A stretch of 64,000 bases of DNA, taken from NCBI RefSeq assembly GCF_000420545.1, contig NZ_ATVD01000006.1:1-64000 (forward strand), given 5' to 3'. Positions 44,080 through 53,975 of the stretch are shown piece by piece. The DNA comes from Arenimonas oryziterrae DSM 21050 = YC6267. GTDB taxonomy: Bacteria; Pseudomonadota; Gammaproteobacteria; Xanthomonadales; Xanthomonadaceae. The notes under the pieces were generated by a model. It did no database searches. It was not told the origin of the DNA and saw only the letters and a list, made by a program, of their open reading frames with translations. Position numbers and translations under genes: made by a program. Numbering within the stretch: the first letter of the stretch is position 1; each line of letters starts with the position of its first letter.

Positions 44080-45156
44080 ATGCGCGTCCGTTCCCTAGTC
44101 CTGGTTCCCGCTGTCGCCCTGCTGATGCTCGCCGCCTGCAGCCGACCGGCCGAAACGCCCGCCGCGACGACCGAGTCACCGGCTCCGTCGGCAGGCACGC
44201 AGGACACCCCGGCTCCGACGCCACCGGCCGACGCAAGCACGACGCCCGCGCCCGACGCGGCGGCGACCGCCAGCAGCGAATTCGATCCCGCCAGCGTGCC
44301 CGAGAGCACGGCGGCCTTGCCGCCGTTCCCGTTCTTCAAGGCGCCCGAAGGCCTGGTCAGCACGCTCGACGACAAGGATCGCAACCGCAGCTTTGATCGC
44401 GAACACATGATCGCCGGCAACAAGATCGTCGCGGTGGAAGGCAAGGTCTTCGTCGACCGCTTCCAGCTCACCAATGCCGAGCAGCGTGTCTATTCCGACA
44501 TCGAATTCCAGCGCAACTATGCCGATGCGATCGCCGCCCTCGGTGGCGTCGAGATCAGCCGCACGCAATACACCGGCGAAGTCACCGATGCCTTCGGCGG
44601 CCGCGATCTCGTCGACAAACACTACGACGGCACCTGCGCGAGCGACGGCTGCGAGAACCACACCTATCTGATTCGCCAGGGCGGCAAGGAATACTGGATC
44701 CAGGTCAGCACCGGTGCGATTCCGCTGCACGGTCAGGTCGCCGTGCTCGAGCGGCAGGCGATGGCGAGCAAGCTCGCGTTCCTGGATGCGAGCGCGATGA
44801 AGAAGGCGATCGACGCTTCCGGTCATGTCGCGCTCTACATCAACTTCGATACGGACAAGGCGACGCTGCGTCCCGACAGCGCGGCGGTCATCGACGAGAT
44901 CCGCAAACTGCTCGAAGGCGATCCGGCGCTCAAGCTGTCCATCGAAGGGCATACCGACAGCACCGGCACCGCCGAACGCAACCGCGTGCTCTCGGGCGAG
45001 CGTGCGGCCGCCGTGCGCACCGCCCTCGTGGGCAAGGGCATTGACGGCGCACGCCTGACCACACGCGGCTTCGGCCCGGACAAGCCGGTCGCCGACAACG
45101 GCAGCGAAGACGGTCGCGCGAAGAATCGCCGCGTGGAGCTGGTCAAGACGCCCTGA
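44080..45156 (+). CDS. OmpA-family outer-membrane lipoprotein
   Basis: 358 residues. Lipobox LMLAAC near residue 20, so lipidated, then an Ala/Pro/Thr-rich spacer of about 55 residues, a middle domain (about 80-235) with a paired Cys in GTCASDGCEN, and an OmpA C-terminal peptidoglycan-binding domain (about 240-358) with INFDTDKATLRPDSAAVIDE, EGHTDSTGTAERNRVLSGERAAAVR and the final GRAKNRRVEL. It links outer membrane to cell wall. GGAGA precedes the ATG at 44080. The middle domain is not one I recognise. Confidence 0.88.
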   Translation: MRVRSLVLVPAVALLMLAACSRPAETPAATTESPAPSAGTQDTPAPTPPADASTTPAPDAAATASSEFDPASVPESTAALPPFPFFKAPEGLVSTLDDKDRNRSFDREHMIAGNKIVAVEGKVFVDRFQLTNAEQRVYSDIEFQRNYADAIAALGGVEISRTQYTGEVTDAFGGRDLVDKHYDGTCASDGCENHTYLIRQGGKEYWIQVSTGAIPLHGQVAVLERQAMASKLAFLDASAMKKAIDASGHVALYINFDTDKATLRPDSAAVIDEIRKLLEGDPALKLSIEGHTDSTGTAERNRVLSGERAAAVRTALVGKGIDGARLTTRGFGPDKPVADNGSEDGRAKNRRVELVKTP

Positions 45157-45178
45157 CCGACGCCGCCGCGGCGATGGA

Positions 45179-45622
45179 TCAGCGGCGCTTGATGGTGAAT
45201 GCGCCGATGTCGACGCCGACGTTCACGCCTTCGCCCTTGCCCGACAGCGAAAGCTGCACATTGCCCTTGCTCAGTACCTGGGCTTCGGCTGATTTCACCG
45301 CGCCAGCGTTTGCGCTGGCCTGGGCATAGCTGCCGAGCACATCATTGATGCTGTGCACGCCGCCGAAGCGGCCCTTGCCGTTGTCGATGCGCCATTTGCC
45401 GGCGGTCAGCCCGAGAGCCTTGGCGGTGATGCGCACCGACATCGACTGCCCGTTGCTGCAGCTCACCGTACCGGTACCGGTGGTGTGCTTGTAAATCAGC
45501 GACCAGCCACTGAGCCGGTACTGCAGATGGCATTCGAGATCGCTGCTCGCTTGCGCGGGGCCGATCGCGCAAAGCGAGAGTGCGAAAAGCGCGGTGGCGA
45601 AGGAAGAACGCGGACGATTCAT
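45179..45622 (-). CDS. Secreted protein of unknown function
   Basis: 147 residues from the ATG at 45622, with GGAG 6 bases before it. Signal peptide ends around ...AQASSDLECH. Mature part of about 122 residues has two Cys (near LEC and VSCSNG) and many Gly/Ser, and a repeated pattern of short strands, probably a beta barrel or sandwich. Resembles small EipA/DUF992-like secreted proteins in composition, but I cannot assign a family. Convergent with the OmpA-like gene, 22 bp apart. Transcribed after the small protein at 45714, with a terminator in between at 45660. Confidence 0.7.
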   Translation of the reverse strand: MNRPRSSFATALFALSLCAIGPAQASSDLECHLQYRLSGWSLIYKHTTGTGTVSCSNGQSMSVRITAKALGLTAGKWRIDNGKGRFGGVHSINDVLGSYAQASANAGAVKSAEAQVLSKGNVQLSLSGKGEGVNVGVDIGAFTIKRR

Positions 45623-45659
45623 GACAGGCTCCGGCACGGGGGACGGGGAATCATCGCGC

Positions 45660-45693
45660 AAAAAAAATGCGGTGCGCAATTCGCACCGCATTT
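45660..45693 (-). terminator. Rho-independent terminator of the 45714 gene
   Basis: Perfect 12-bp arms AAATGCGGTGCG and CGCACCGCATTT, 5-base loop, then T8 when read leftward. It ends transcription of the small 102-residue gene before the next leftward gene. Confidence 0.92.
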
Positions 45694-45713
45694 CGGTAGA
45701 CCGGGCCGGCGAA

Positions 45714-46022
45714 TTACTGCAGGCGGATGGTCTGGCCGGCGCGGACCGAGGTCGTGCGCGGCGCGCTCTCGGTGCCGTCGGCGTGCTTGACGACGATCGC
45801 GTAGTCGCCCGGCTGCAGCGAGGCGAGACGGAACTTGCCGTCGGCCTTGACCGCGACTTCGCGCTGCGAACCGTCGTTGAGATTCTTGGCGACGACGGTC
45901 TCGCCGGCGGTGGCCGTGCCGATCACATTGCCGACGGTGCGCTGCGCGTTGGCGGCGCCGACGAAGGCCATACCCAGCGCCAGGGCCAGGACGATGCGCT
46001 TGAAGTTCTTGTTGATGCTCAT
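45714..46022 (-). CDS. Small secreted CarboxypepD-regulatory-like protein
   Basis: 102 residues from the ATG at 46022; GAGGAAG lies 6 bases before it. Signal peptide (IVLALALGMAFVGAANA), then a single beta-sandwich with TVGNVIGTATAGETVVAKNLNDG, DGKFRLASLQPGDYAIVVKHADG and a C-terminal RAGQTIRLQ, the CarboxypepD_reg-like fold that usually forms the first domain of TonB receptors. Here it is alone, so likely a free periplasmic binding or scaffold protein. A strong terminator follows. Confidence 0.82.
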   Translation of the reverse strand: MSINKNFKRIVLALALGMAFVGAANAQRTVGNVIGTATAGETVVAKNLNDGSQREVAVKADGKFRLASLQPGDYAIVVKHADGTESAPRTTSVRAGQTIRLQ

Positions 46023-46275
46023 GGTGTACTTCCTCGGTTTCAATGATGGTGGTGGCATGATTGGGCTGCGGCCCGTTCCCCGCCGGAATGCACCGGAATC
46101 GGCGCGTCGGCTGCAAGCGTTGCCGAGCAGTCGCGGTCGATCGCCGAAGAGCGATCGGCATGCAACATGCTCGATTTTCCTGATGTGGTCGGCGCGTTGT
46201 TGCCGGCCGTTTGCAGGTCGCCATGGTGAATAGCCGGCCGGTAAATCACGAAGTGCTGAAAGTCATAGGCGCACG

Positions 46276-47145
46276 ATGAATACAATTTCCATTCAGCAAT
46301 GGCGTGCTAGCGGCGATTACTTCTCATACCGAGAACGCCATCGCATTTTTCATTGCATCGGTGGCGATGTTCTGGCTCCGCCGCTGCTGCTGATCCACGG
46401 ATTCCCCACCGCATCCTGGGATTGGCAGGCGCTTTGGCAGGATTTGTGTCGGAATTTTTACGTGATCGCGCCCGACCTCATCGGCTTCGGTCTCTCCGAC
46501 AAGCCGCGCCGGTACGACTATTCGATCTTCGATCAGGCTGATCTTTGCCAGGCCTTGCTGAACCGGCTCGGCGTGGCGCATTGCCATGTCCTCGCGCACG
46601 ACTACGGCGACACCGTCGCGCAGGAATTGCTGGCGCGCCACCTCGAGAACCGGGCGCGGCTGGACTCGATCTGCTTTCTCAACGGCGGCCTGTTTCCGGA
46701 AACGCATCGACCGGTGTTGATCCAGCGCCTGCTGAAATCGCCGATCGGCGGACTGGTCGCACGCCTGACCAGCAAGCGTCGCTTCGCCGACAACCTGCGC
46801 CGCATATTCGGAGAGGACACCCCGCCCGACGACGAACACATCGACACGTTCTGGGACCTGCTGCGCGCGCAGGACGGGTTGCTCGCGATGGCGCGACTGA
46901 TCGGCTACATGGACGAACGTCGTGCGCATCGCGCCCGCTGGGTCGGCGCGCTCGAACGCAGTGCAGTGCCGATGAAGCTGGTGGTCGGTGCAGCCGATCC
47001 GATTTCCGGCGAGCACATGACGCAGCGTTATCGCGAACTCATCGCCGCGCCCGACATCAGCCTGCTGCCGCGCACCGGCCACTACCCGCAGGTCGAAGCG
47101 CCCGAGGCCGTGCTCGCAGCGTATCGGGCCTTCGTCGGGCGATAG
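46276..47145 (+). CDS. Alpha/beta hydrolase, MEST-like
   Basis: 289 residues. Oxyanion hole HGFPTASWDW, nucleophile elbow AHDYGDTVAQELL with Asp109, and final His in RTGHYPQVEAP, the haloalkane dehalogenase/epoxide hydrolase arrangement. LNGGLFPETHRPVLIQRLLKSPIGGLVARL and MDERRAHRARWVGALE closely match animal MEST/PEG1, a member of the same clade whose substrate is unsettled. Mature cytosolic, no signal peptide. Start at ATG 46276, only a weak ribosome site before it. Could be an epoxide or ester hydrolase; substrate unknown. Confidence 0.88.
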   Translation: MNTISIQQWRASGDYFSYRERHRIFHCIGGDVLAPPLLLIHGFPTASWDWQALWQDLCRNFYVIAPDLIGFGLSDKPRRYDYSIFDQADLCQALLNRLGVAHCHVLAHDYGDTVAQELLARHLENRARLDSICFLNGGLFPETHRPVLIQRLLKSPIGGLVARLTSKRRFADNLRRIFGEDTPPDDEHIDTFWDLLRAQDGLLAMARLIGYMDERRAHRARWVGALERSAVPMKLVVGAADPISGEHMTQRYRELIAAPDISLLPRTGHYPQVEAPEAVLAAYRAFVGR

Positions 47146-47158
47146 CGGACGCGTGCGT

Positions 47159-47812
47159 TCAGGCCAGACCAGCGATCTCGCGCAGCGCGCGCTCGAACAC
47201 CTCGACCGGCTGACCGCCGGAAATCAGGTGTCGCTGATTGATGATGACGGCCGGCACGGCACGGATGCCCTGGCTGGCGTAGAAGGTTTCGTCTTCGCGC
47301 ACGGCGTCGGCGTATTCGTCGGTCGCCAGGATGGCGCGCGCACGCTCGGCATCCAGACCCACCTCGGCGGCCAGCCGCACGAGAACCTCGTGTGCGCCGG
47401 GATTGTCGCCGTCGGTGAAGTACGCGCGGAACAGCGCATGCTTGAGCGCCCGCTGCCGGCCGTCGCCCTGTTCGCCGGCCCAGTGCAGCAGGCGATGCGC
47501 GTCGAAGGTGTTGTAGATGCGCCGACGCTTGTCGAGTCCGAACTCGAAGCCCAATGCCGCGCCGCGCGCGTGCAGGGCCTGGCGGGCCTGCTCGCGCTGC
47601 TCGGGCGTGGAGCCGTACTTCTTTGCGAGATGCTCATCGATGTCCTGGCCTTCGGCCGGCATCTGCGGATTGAGCTCGAAAGGCTGGAAGTGCAGATCCA
47701 CCGTCACCGCGTCGCCGATCCGGAGCAATGCCTGTTCCAGGGACTTGAGGCCGACGATGCACCAGGGGCAGGAGACGTCGGAAACAAAATCGATCTTGAG
47801 CGGCACGGACAT
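47159..47812 (-). CDS. DsbA-family oxidoreductase, FrnE-like
   Basis: 217 residues from the ATG at 47812. No signal peptide, so cytosolic. Thioredoxin fold with redox site SDVSCPWCIVGLKSL (C15 and C18) and a helical insert; ends RAVPAVIINQRHLISGGQPVEVFERAL, the cis-Pro loop and typical FrnE end. FrnE of Deinococcus is a cadmium- and stress-induced disulfide isomerase, and the family was first seen in polyketide clusters. No signal for regulation. Converges with the MEST-like gene, 13 bp apart. Confidence 0.9.
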   Translation of the reverse strand: MSVPLKIDFVSDVSCPWCIVGLKSLEQALLRIGDAVTVDLHFQPFELNPQMPAEGQDIDEHLAKKYGSTPEQREQARQALHARGAALGFEFGLDKRRRIYNTFDAHRLLHWAGEQGDGRQRALKHALFRAYFTDGDNPGAHEVLVRLAAEVGLDAERARAILATDEYADAVREDETFYASQGIRAVPAVIINQRHLISGGQPVEVFERALREIAGLA

Positions 47813-47931
47813 GGGGGAGTCTCGGAAGGCGTCGTGGCGACGATGGCGTCTGCCTCTCGTCAATGCGGTCGGCCGGGAGCGGTTTCAAGAGCCTGGGGGC
47901 GTGGCAAGCGCCGGTCTTAGACTTGCCGGTC

Positions 47932-47951
47932 GGTGTTCGATATCGAACACC
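47932..47951. promoter_or_regulatory. 20-bp perfect palindrome, candidate enhancer (UAS)
   Basis: GGTGTTCGATATCGAACACC. Its centre is about 130 bp upstream of the start point implied by the sigma-54 promoter at 48045, an ideal distance for the NtrC-family activator encoded by the operon. A TGTTCG half site follows near 47955. Confidence 0.65.
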
Positions 47952-48044
47952 CTTGTTCGTGACCGACCAGCCCAACGCGCAACGAACTCACCCAGAAAAC
48001 GCGTAAGCCACTGATTGCAAGGCGGCTTTCGCGCGCGGGGACGC

Positions 48045-48061
48045 TTGGCACAACCCTTGCT
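48045..48061 (+). promoter_or_regulatory. Sigma-54 (-24/-12) promoter of the MacAB-like operon
   Basis: TTGGCACAACCCTTGCT, matching the YTGGCAC-N5-TTGCW consensus with GG at -24 and GC at -12 exactly 10 bp apart. Transcription should start near 48072, giving a leader of about 24 bp to the ATG at 48096. The palindrome 95 bp further up fits as the activator site. Confidence 0.85.
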
Positions 48062-48095
48062 CTTGTCTGTGCATCCCCGCACCGAAGCACAGCCC

Positions 48096-49343
48096 ATGGA
48101 CCAACCGATCAGCGCACAGACCCTGCAGCAGCGGCAGCGCATGAAATTCGCGCTCGCCGGCGCGGCGTTGCTGGCCCTGATCGTTCTGGCCTGGGGCATC
48201 AACCGCATGCTCAGCCCGAGCATCGACCTGTCCGACATCCGCGTCGCCGAGGTGCACACCGGCAGTATCGCCAACACGATCAATGCCTCCGGCGTCGTCA
48301 TCCCGGTGCATGAAGAGCAGGTGCCGAGCCCGATCCAGACCCGCGTCGCCCGCGTGCATGTCAAAGCCGGACAGGAAGTCGCCGCCGGCGAGCTGCTGCT
48401 GGAACTGGACGACCACACGGTCCAGCTGGCGATCGACAATCTCGAGGAACAGATCGCGCAGCAGGAAATCCGCGTGCAGGTATTGACGCTGGAGATGCGC
48501 CAGAAACAGAAACAGCTGACCAGCGAGATCGAGCTCCTGCGCCTGGACCTGGAAAGCGCGAAGGTCCGCCTCGGTCGCTACCAGCGCCTGGAGAAGATCG
48601 GCGCGTCGTCCGCGGCCGACCTCAATGCCGCCGAGCTCGTGGTCAAACGCACCGAGATCGAACTGCGCCAGCACCGCGAATCGGTCGCCGATGCGCGCCA
48701 GGCCACGCAGACCAATATCCAGGGCGCCGAACTGCAGAAGTCCATCCTGCTCAAGGAGCTCGAACAGCAACGCCATCTGCAGGCGCAGACCAAGGTACGC
48801 GCCCCGTTCGCCGGCATGCTGACCTGGGTGCTCGCCGACGAAGGTGCCAGCGTCGGCAGCGGCCAGCTCGTCGCGAAAGTCTCCGAGCTGCACAACTACC
48901 GCGTCGAAGCGACGGCCTCGGATTTCTACGCGCGCTATCTCGAACCCGGTCAGGCGGTACGCGTGGGCTACAGCGGGCAGACGCTCGCCGGTCGCGTGCA
49001 GACGATCCTGCCGGAAATCCAGAACGGCACCGTGACCCTGCTGGTCACGCTCGACAAGCCGAACTATTCCCTTCTGCGCAACAAGCTGCGCGTGGACGTC
49101 AACATCGTCACCGAACAGAAAGCCAACACGCTGGTGGCCGACACCGGCCCGGCCTTCAACGGCCGTGGTCGCCAGGACATCTTCGTCCTCGACGGCGACA
49201 TGGCGCGCAAGAAACAACTCGATGTCGGACTCGGCGACGGCCGTGCCGTCGAGATCCTCGCCGGCGCCAAGGCCGGCGACCGCCTCATCGTGTCCGACGT
49301 CAGCCGATTCAAACACCTCGACGCTTTCCGCGTCTCCCGTTAA
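48096..49343 (+). CDS. HlyD/MacA-type periplasmic adaptor
   Basis: 415 residues from the ATG at 48096. One helix (FALAGAALLALIVLAWGI, about residues 17-34) anchors it in the inner membrane. Beyond it: a lipoyl-like hairpin split by a coiled coil of about 100 residues (DDHTVQLAIDNLEEQIAQQEIRVQ to RHLQAQTKVRAP), then a beta-barrel and membrane-proximal domain (YLEPGQAVRVGYSGQTLAG). Bridges the ABC pump to an outer-membrane channel, probably TolC, which is not in the window. First gene of the sigma-54 operon; 41 bp to the ATPase. Confidence 0.92.
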   Translation: MDQPISAQTLQQRQRMKFALAGAALLALIVLAWGINRMLSPSIDLSDIRVAEVHTGSIANTINASGVVIPVHEEQVPSPIQTRVARVHVKAGQEVAAGELLLELDDHTVQLAIDNLEEQIAQQEIRVQVLTLEMRQKQKQLTSEIELLRLDLESAKVRLGRYQRLEKIGASSAADLNAAELVVKRTEIELRQHRESVADARQATQTNIQGAELQKSILLKELEQQRHLQAQTKVRAPFAGMLTWVLADEGASVGSGQLVAKVSELHNYRVEATASDFYARYLEPGQAVRVGYSGQTLAGRVQTILPEIQNGTVTLLVTLDKPNYSLLRNKLRVDVNIVTEQKANTLVADTGPAFNGRGRQDIFVLDGDMARKKQLDVGLGDGRAVEILAGAKAGDRLIVSDVSRFKHLDAFRVSR

Positions 49344-49384
49344 TCCCGCCTTTCCCTCCCTCCTCCGACACTGAGAGCGACGCC

Positions 49385-50047
49385 ATGATCAGACTGCAAA
49401 ACATCAGCAAGACCTACCAGACGGACAAGGTCGAGACGCTCGCGCTGAAAGACATCAACCTGCACGTGAAGAAGGGCGAGTTCCTTTCCATCATGGGTCC
49501 GAGCGGCTGCGGCAAGAGCACCTTGCTCAACCTCATCGGCCTGCTCGACCAGCCCGGCACCGGCGCGATCAGCGTCGACGGCAAGGAAGTGAAGTCCTAT
49601 CGCGACAAGGACGTGGCCCAGCTGCGCAACCGTACCTTCGGTTTCATTTTCCAGAGCTTCCACCTCATCAACGACCTGCACGTCATCGACAACGTCGAAT
49701 TGCCGCTGCTGTATCGCTCGGTGCCCGCGGCCGAACGTCGTCGCCTCGCCAAGGAAGCCCTGGAAAAGGTCGGCCTCGGCGCGCGCATGGAGCACTACCC
49801 CAACCAGCTTTCCGGCGGTCAGCAGCAGCGCGTGGCGATCGCGCGCGCGATGGTCGGCAAGCCGCAGGTCCTGCTCGCCGACGAACCGACCGGCAATCTC
49901 GACAGCCAGATGGGCGCAGAAGTCATGGACCACCTGGTCAAGCTCAACCAGGAAGGCACCACCGTGGTCATGGTCACCCACGACGAGCGCGAGGCCAAGC
50001 GCGGCAGCCAGATCATCCGCGTGTTCGACGGCCAGCTGGTCGCCTGA
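49385..50047 (+). CDS. MacB/LolD-type ABC ATP-binding protein
   Basis: 220 residues. Walker A GPSGCGKST, Q-loop FIFQSFHLI, signature NQLSGGQQQR and Walker B VLLADEPTGNLDS are all present. Unlike E. coli MacB the ATPase is a separate protein, LolD-like, with the permease encoded downstream. LNQEGTTVVMVTHDE is the H-loop. Works with the two FtsX-type permeases that follow at 10 bp. Confidence 0.95.
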   Translation: MIRLQNISKTYQTDKVETLALKDINLHVKKGEFLSIMGPSGCGKSTLLNLIGLLDQPGTGAISVDGKEVKSYRDKDVAQLRNRTFGFIFQSFHLINDLHVIDNVELPLLYRSVPAAERRRLAKEALEKVGLGARMEHYPNQLSGGQQQRVAIARAMVGKPQVLLADEPTGNLDSQMGAEVMDHLVKLNQEGTTVVMVTHDEREAKRGSQIIRVFDGQLVA

Positions 50048-50057
50048 GGAAGAACCC

Positions 50058-51341
50058 ATGTTCAAGAATTATCTGCTGACCGCGTACAAGGTCTATACCC
50101 GGCGCAAGCTGTTCACCGCGATCAACCTGCTGTGCATCACGATCACGCTGATGGTGCTGCTGGTGGTCACGGCCCTGCTGCAGAACGCGTTTTTCCCGAC
50201 CGGCGTCGAAGGCAAAAGCGATCGCTTCGTGCAGGTCACCACCCTGGTCTCGCTGACCAAGGACGGCCAGGGCAGCCGCACGAGCCCGCTCGGCTACAAG
50301 GTCATCGAACAATACCTGCGCCCGATGAAGACGCCGCAACTGGTCGCCGCCGCGTCCGGTCCGCGCACCGTGTCGGTCTATCAGGACGATCGCGTCACGG
50401 AACTGCAGCTGCGTCGCACCGATGCCGGCTATTGGAAGATCCTCGACTTCACTGTGCTCGACGGCCGCCTGCCCTCGGCGGAAGACGACACGCTCGGCCG
50501 CTTCGTCGCCGTGCTGAACCGGACCACGGCGGGCAAGTTATTTCCCGGCGTTCGCGCGGTCGGCCAGAAGCTCAACATCGGCGGTCAGCAGTTCGAAATC
50601 ATCGGTGTCGTCGAAGACGCGATGCACGTCAACGCCTACGCCGACATCTGGGCACCGATCACCACGGACCCGTCCACCGAATACCGCAGTCAGATGTCGG
50701 GCGAGTTCGTCGCCTTGCTGCTGGCCAAGAGCCCGGCGGACATTCCGCGCATCCAGGAGGAAGTCGCGCAGATCGCCAAGACGATCAAGTTCGACCAGCC
50801 CGCCGCCTGGAATCATGCCGCGCAGATCAGCCTCGAGGGACCGGACGACTGGAGCCAGGCCTTCATGTGGGCGGATACCAAGCTCGACTTCTTCGCGCGC
50901 GGCCTGCTCGGCAACGAACGTTCGGCGGATTCCGGCGCGGCCTATCTGCTCACCGGCATCGGCGTGCTGATGCTGTTGTTCATGCTCTTGCCGGCCCTGA
51001 ACCTGGTCAACCTCAATACCGGCCGCATCATGGAGCGCAGCACCGAGATCGGCGTGCGCAAGGCTTTCGGCGCGTCGAGCGGCACGCTGGTGATCCAGTT
51101 CGTCATCGAAAACGTGCTGCTGTGCCTGGTCGGCGGCCTGCTCGGTCTGATGCTCGCCAAGGGCGTGCTCGTGTGGCTGGAGAACTCGGGCCTGATTCCC
51201 TACCTGAAGGTGGACATCAATCTCGCGGTGTTCTTCTACGGCCTGATCATCACCATCGTATTCGGCCTGCTCTCGGGCGTGATTCCCGCCTGGAAGATGT
51301 CCCGCCTCCATCCCGTGCAAGCCCTCAAGGGAGCCGCCTGA
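50058..51341 (+). CDS. MacB/FtsX-type ABC permease 1
   Basis: 427 residues. Helix 1 (LFTAINLLCITITLMVLLVVTALL), a large periplasmic MacB_PCD domain of about 240 residues, then three C-terminal helices of the FtsX family (AAYLLTGIGVLMLLFMLLPALNLVNLNTGRI; FVIENVLLCLVGGLLGLMLAKG; AVFFYGLIITIVFGLLSGVIPA). ERSTEIGVRKAFGA and SRLHPVQALKG are family signatures. ATG at 50058 is 10 bp from the ATPase; TGATG overlap with permease 2. Presumably a heterodimer with the next protein. Confidence 0.93.
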   Translation: MFKNYLLTAYKVYTRRKLFTAINLLCITITLMVLLVVTALLQNAFFPTGVEGKSDRFVQVTTLVSLTKDGQGSRTSPLGYKVIEQYLRPMKTPQLVAAASGPRTVSVYQDDRVTELQLRRTDAGYWKILDFTVLDGRLPSAEDDTLGRFVAVLNRTTAGKLFPGVRAVGQKLNIGGQQFEIIGVVEDAMHVNAYADIWAPITTDPSTEYRSQMSGEFVALLLAKSPADIPRIQEEVAQIAKTIKFDQPAAWNHAAQISLEGPDDWSQAFMWADTKLDFFARGLLGNERSADSGAAYLLTGIGVLMLLFMLLPALNLVNLNTGRIMERSTEIGVRKAFGASSGTLVIQFVIENVLLCLVGGLLGLMLAKGVLVWLENSGLIPYLKVDINLAVFFYGLIITIVFGLLSGVIPAWKMSRLHPVQALKGAA

Positions 51342-52543
51342 TGTTTCGTCAATTCCTGAAACCGATCTGGAAGCGCAAGTCCAGAAACCTCATGCTCAGC
51401 CTGGAAATCGGACTGACCTTCGTCGTCGTTTTCGCGATCGCCGCCGCGGCGTGCCGCTACTACCAGCTCTATCACCTGCCGATCGGTTTCGACTACACCG
51501 ATGTCTGGTCCGTGCAGATGGAGCAACCCAACGACGAGGGCATGAAGAACGACGCACTGACCTATGACAAATTCAAGCGCAGTCTCGAAGCGCTGCCGCA
51601 GGTCCAGCAGGTCGCCTTCGCCAACTCCTCGCCCTACGAACACTCCACCTGGCGAACCACCTACTCGCTGCCCGAGGGCGGCCGCGAGGCCGACAGCGAC
51701 CTGATGACGGTCAGCGACGAGTTCTTCGCCGTCATGGACATGCCCCTGACCGAAGGTCGCTGGTTCTCGAGTGCCGATGAAGGCGCGGCGCGCGAGCCGG
51801 TGGTGATCAACCGTCGTCTCGCCGAGGCCCTGTTCCCCGGCAAGAGCGCGATCGGGCAGATCCTCAGCGACGGCGAGCAAGGCAGCAAGGACCGCCAGCA
51901 GTACACCGTGGCCGGCGTCGTCGAGGATCTGCGCAACCATGGCGAATACATGGTGCCGACGAACTTCCTCATCGCCCGCTTCTCGACGCAGACGAGCAAG
52001 CGCGGTGTCACCACGATCCTGTTGAAGGTCAAACCGGGTACCGAGCGCGTCTTCGAGTCGACCCTGAGCAATCAGCTCAAGCTGGTGCGCAACGACTGGT
52101 CCTACCGCATCTCGCCGCTGAGCGATCTGCGACGTTCGCGGCTGCACGACACGGTGGTGCCGCTGATCGTGTTTTCGGTGATCGCCGGGTTCCTGCTGCT
52201 CATGGTCGCGTTCGGCCTGTTCGGCGTGCTCTGGCAGAACACCACCCAGCGCATTCCCGAAATCGGCCTGCGCCGCGCGATCGGCGCGACCGCCGGCGAC
52301 ATCTACCGGCAGATCATCGCCGAACAGTTGTTGCTGACCACGCTGGCGATGCTGGTCGGTCTGGTCCTGCTGGTGCAGTTGCCGATCACCGGCGTGCTTG
52401 GGGAAAACCTCAGCTGGCCGCTGTTCTTCGTCGCCGCCGGGGTGTCGATGGCGATCATGGCGCTGGTGTCGGTACTCTGCGCTCTCTATCCTGCGTGGCG
52501 GGCCAGCCGGCTGAGTCCGACGCAAGCCCTCCACTACGAATAA
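51341..52543 (+). CDS. MacB/FtsX-type ABC permease 2
   Basis: 400 residues from the ATG at 51341, which overlaps the stop of permease 1. Same plan: helix (LEIGLTFVVVFAIAAAACRYY), MacB_PCD periplasmic domain, then FtsX helices with RIPEIGLRRAIGATAGDIYRQI and ASRLSPTQALHYE. It lacks a close similarity to the first permease in the periplasmic part, so the pair may form an asymmetric cavity. Product 2 ends 31 bp before the regulator gene. Confidence 0.92.
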   Translation: MFRQFLKPIWKRKSRNLMLSLEIGLTFVVVFAIAAAACRYYQLYHLPIGFDYTDVWSVQMEQPNDEGMKNDALTYDKFKRSLEALPQVQQVAFANSSPYEHSTWRTTYSLPEGGREADSDLMTVSDEFFAVMDMPLTEGRWFSSADEGAAREPVVINRRLAEALFPGKSAIGQILSDGEQGSKDRQQYTVAGVVEDLRNHGEYMVPTNFLIARFSTQTSKRGVTTILLKVKPGTERVFESTLSNQLKLVRNDWSYRISPLSDLRRSRLHDTVVPLIVFSVIAGFLLLMVAFGLFGVLWQNTTQRIPEIGLRRAIGATAGDIYRQIIAEQLLLTTLAMLVGLVLLVQLPITGVLGENLSWPLFFVAAGVSMAIMALVSVLCALYPAWRASRLSPTQALHYE

Positions 52544-52574
52544 CCGGTTCAAGGCGGCGCTCATCAACACCCCG

Positions 52575-53971
<1,397 letters not shown>

Positions 53972-53975
<4 letters not shown>

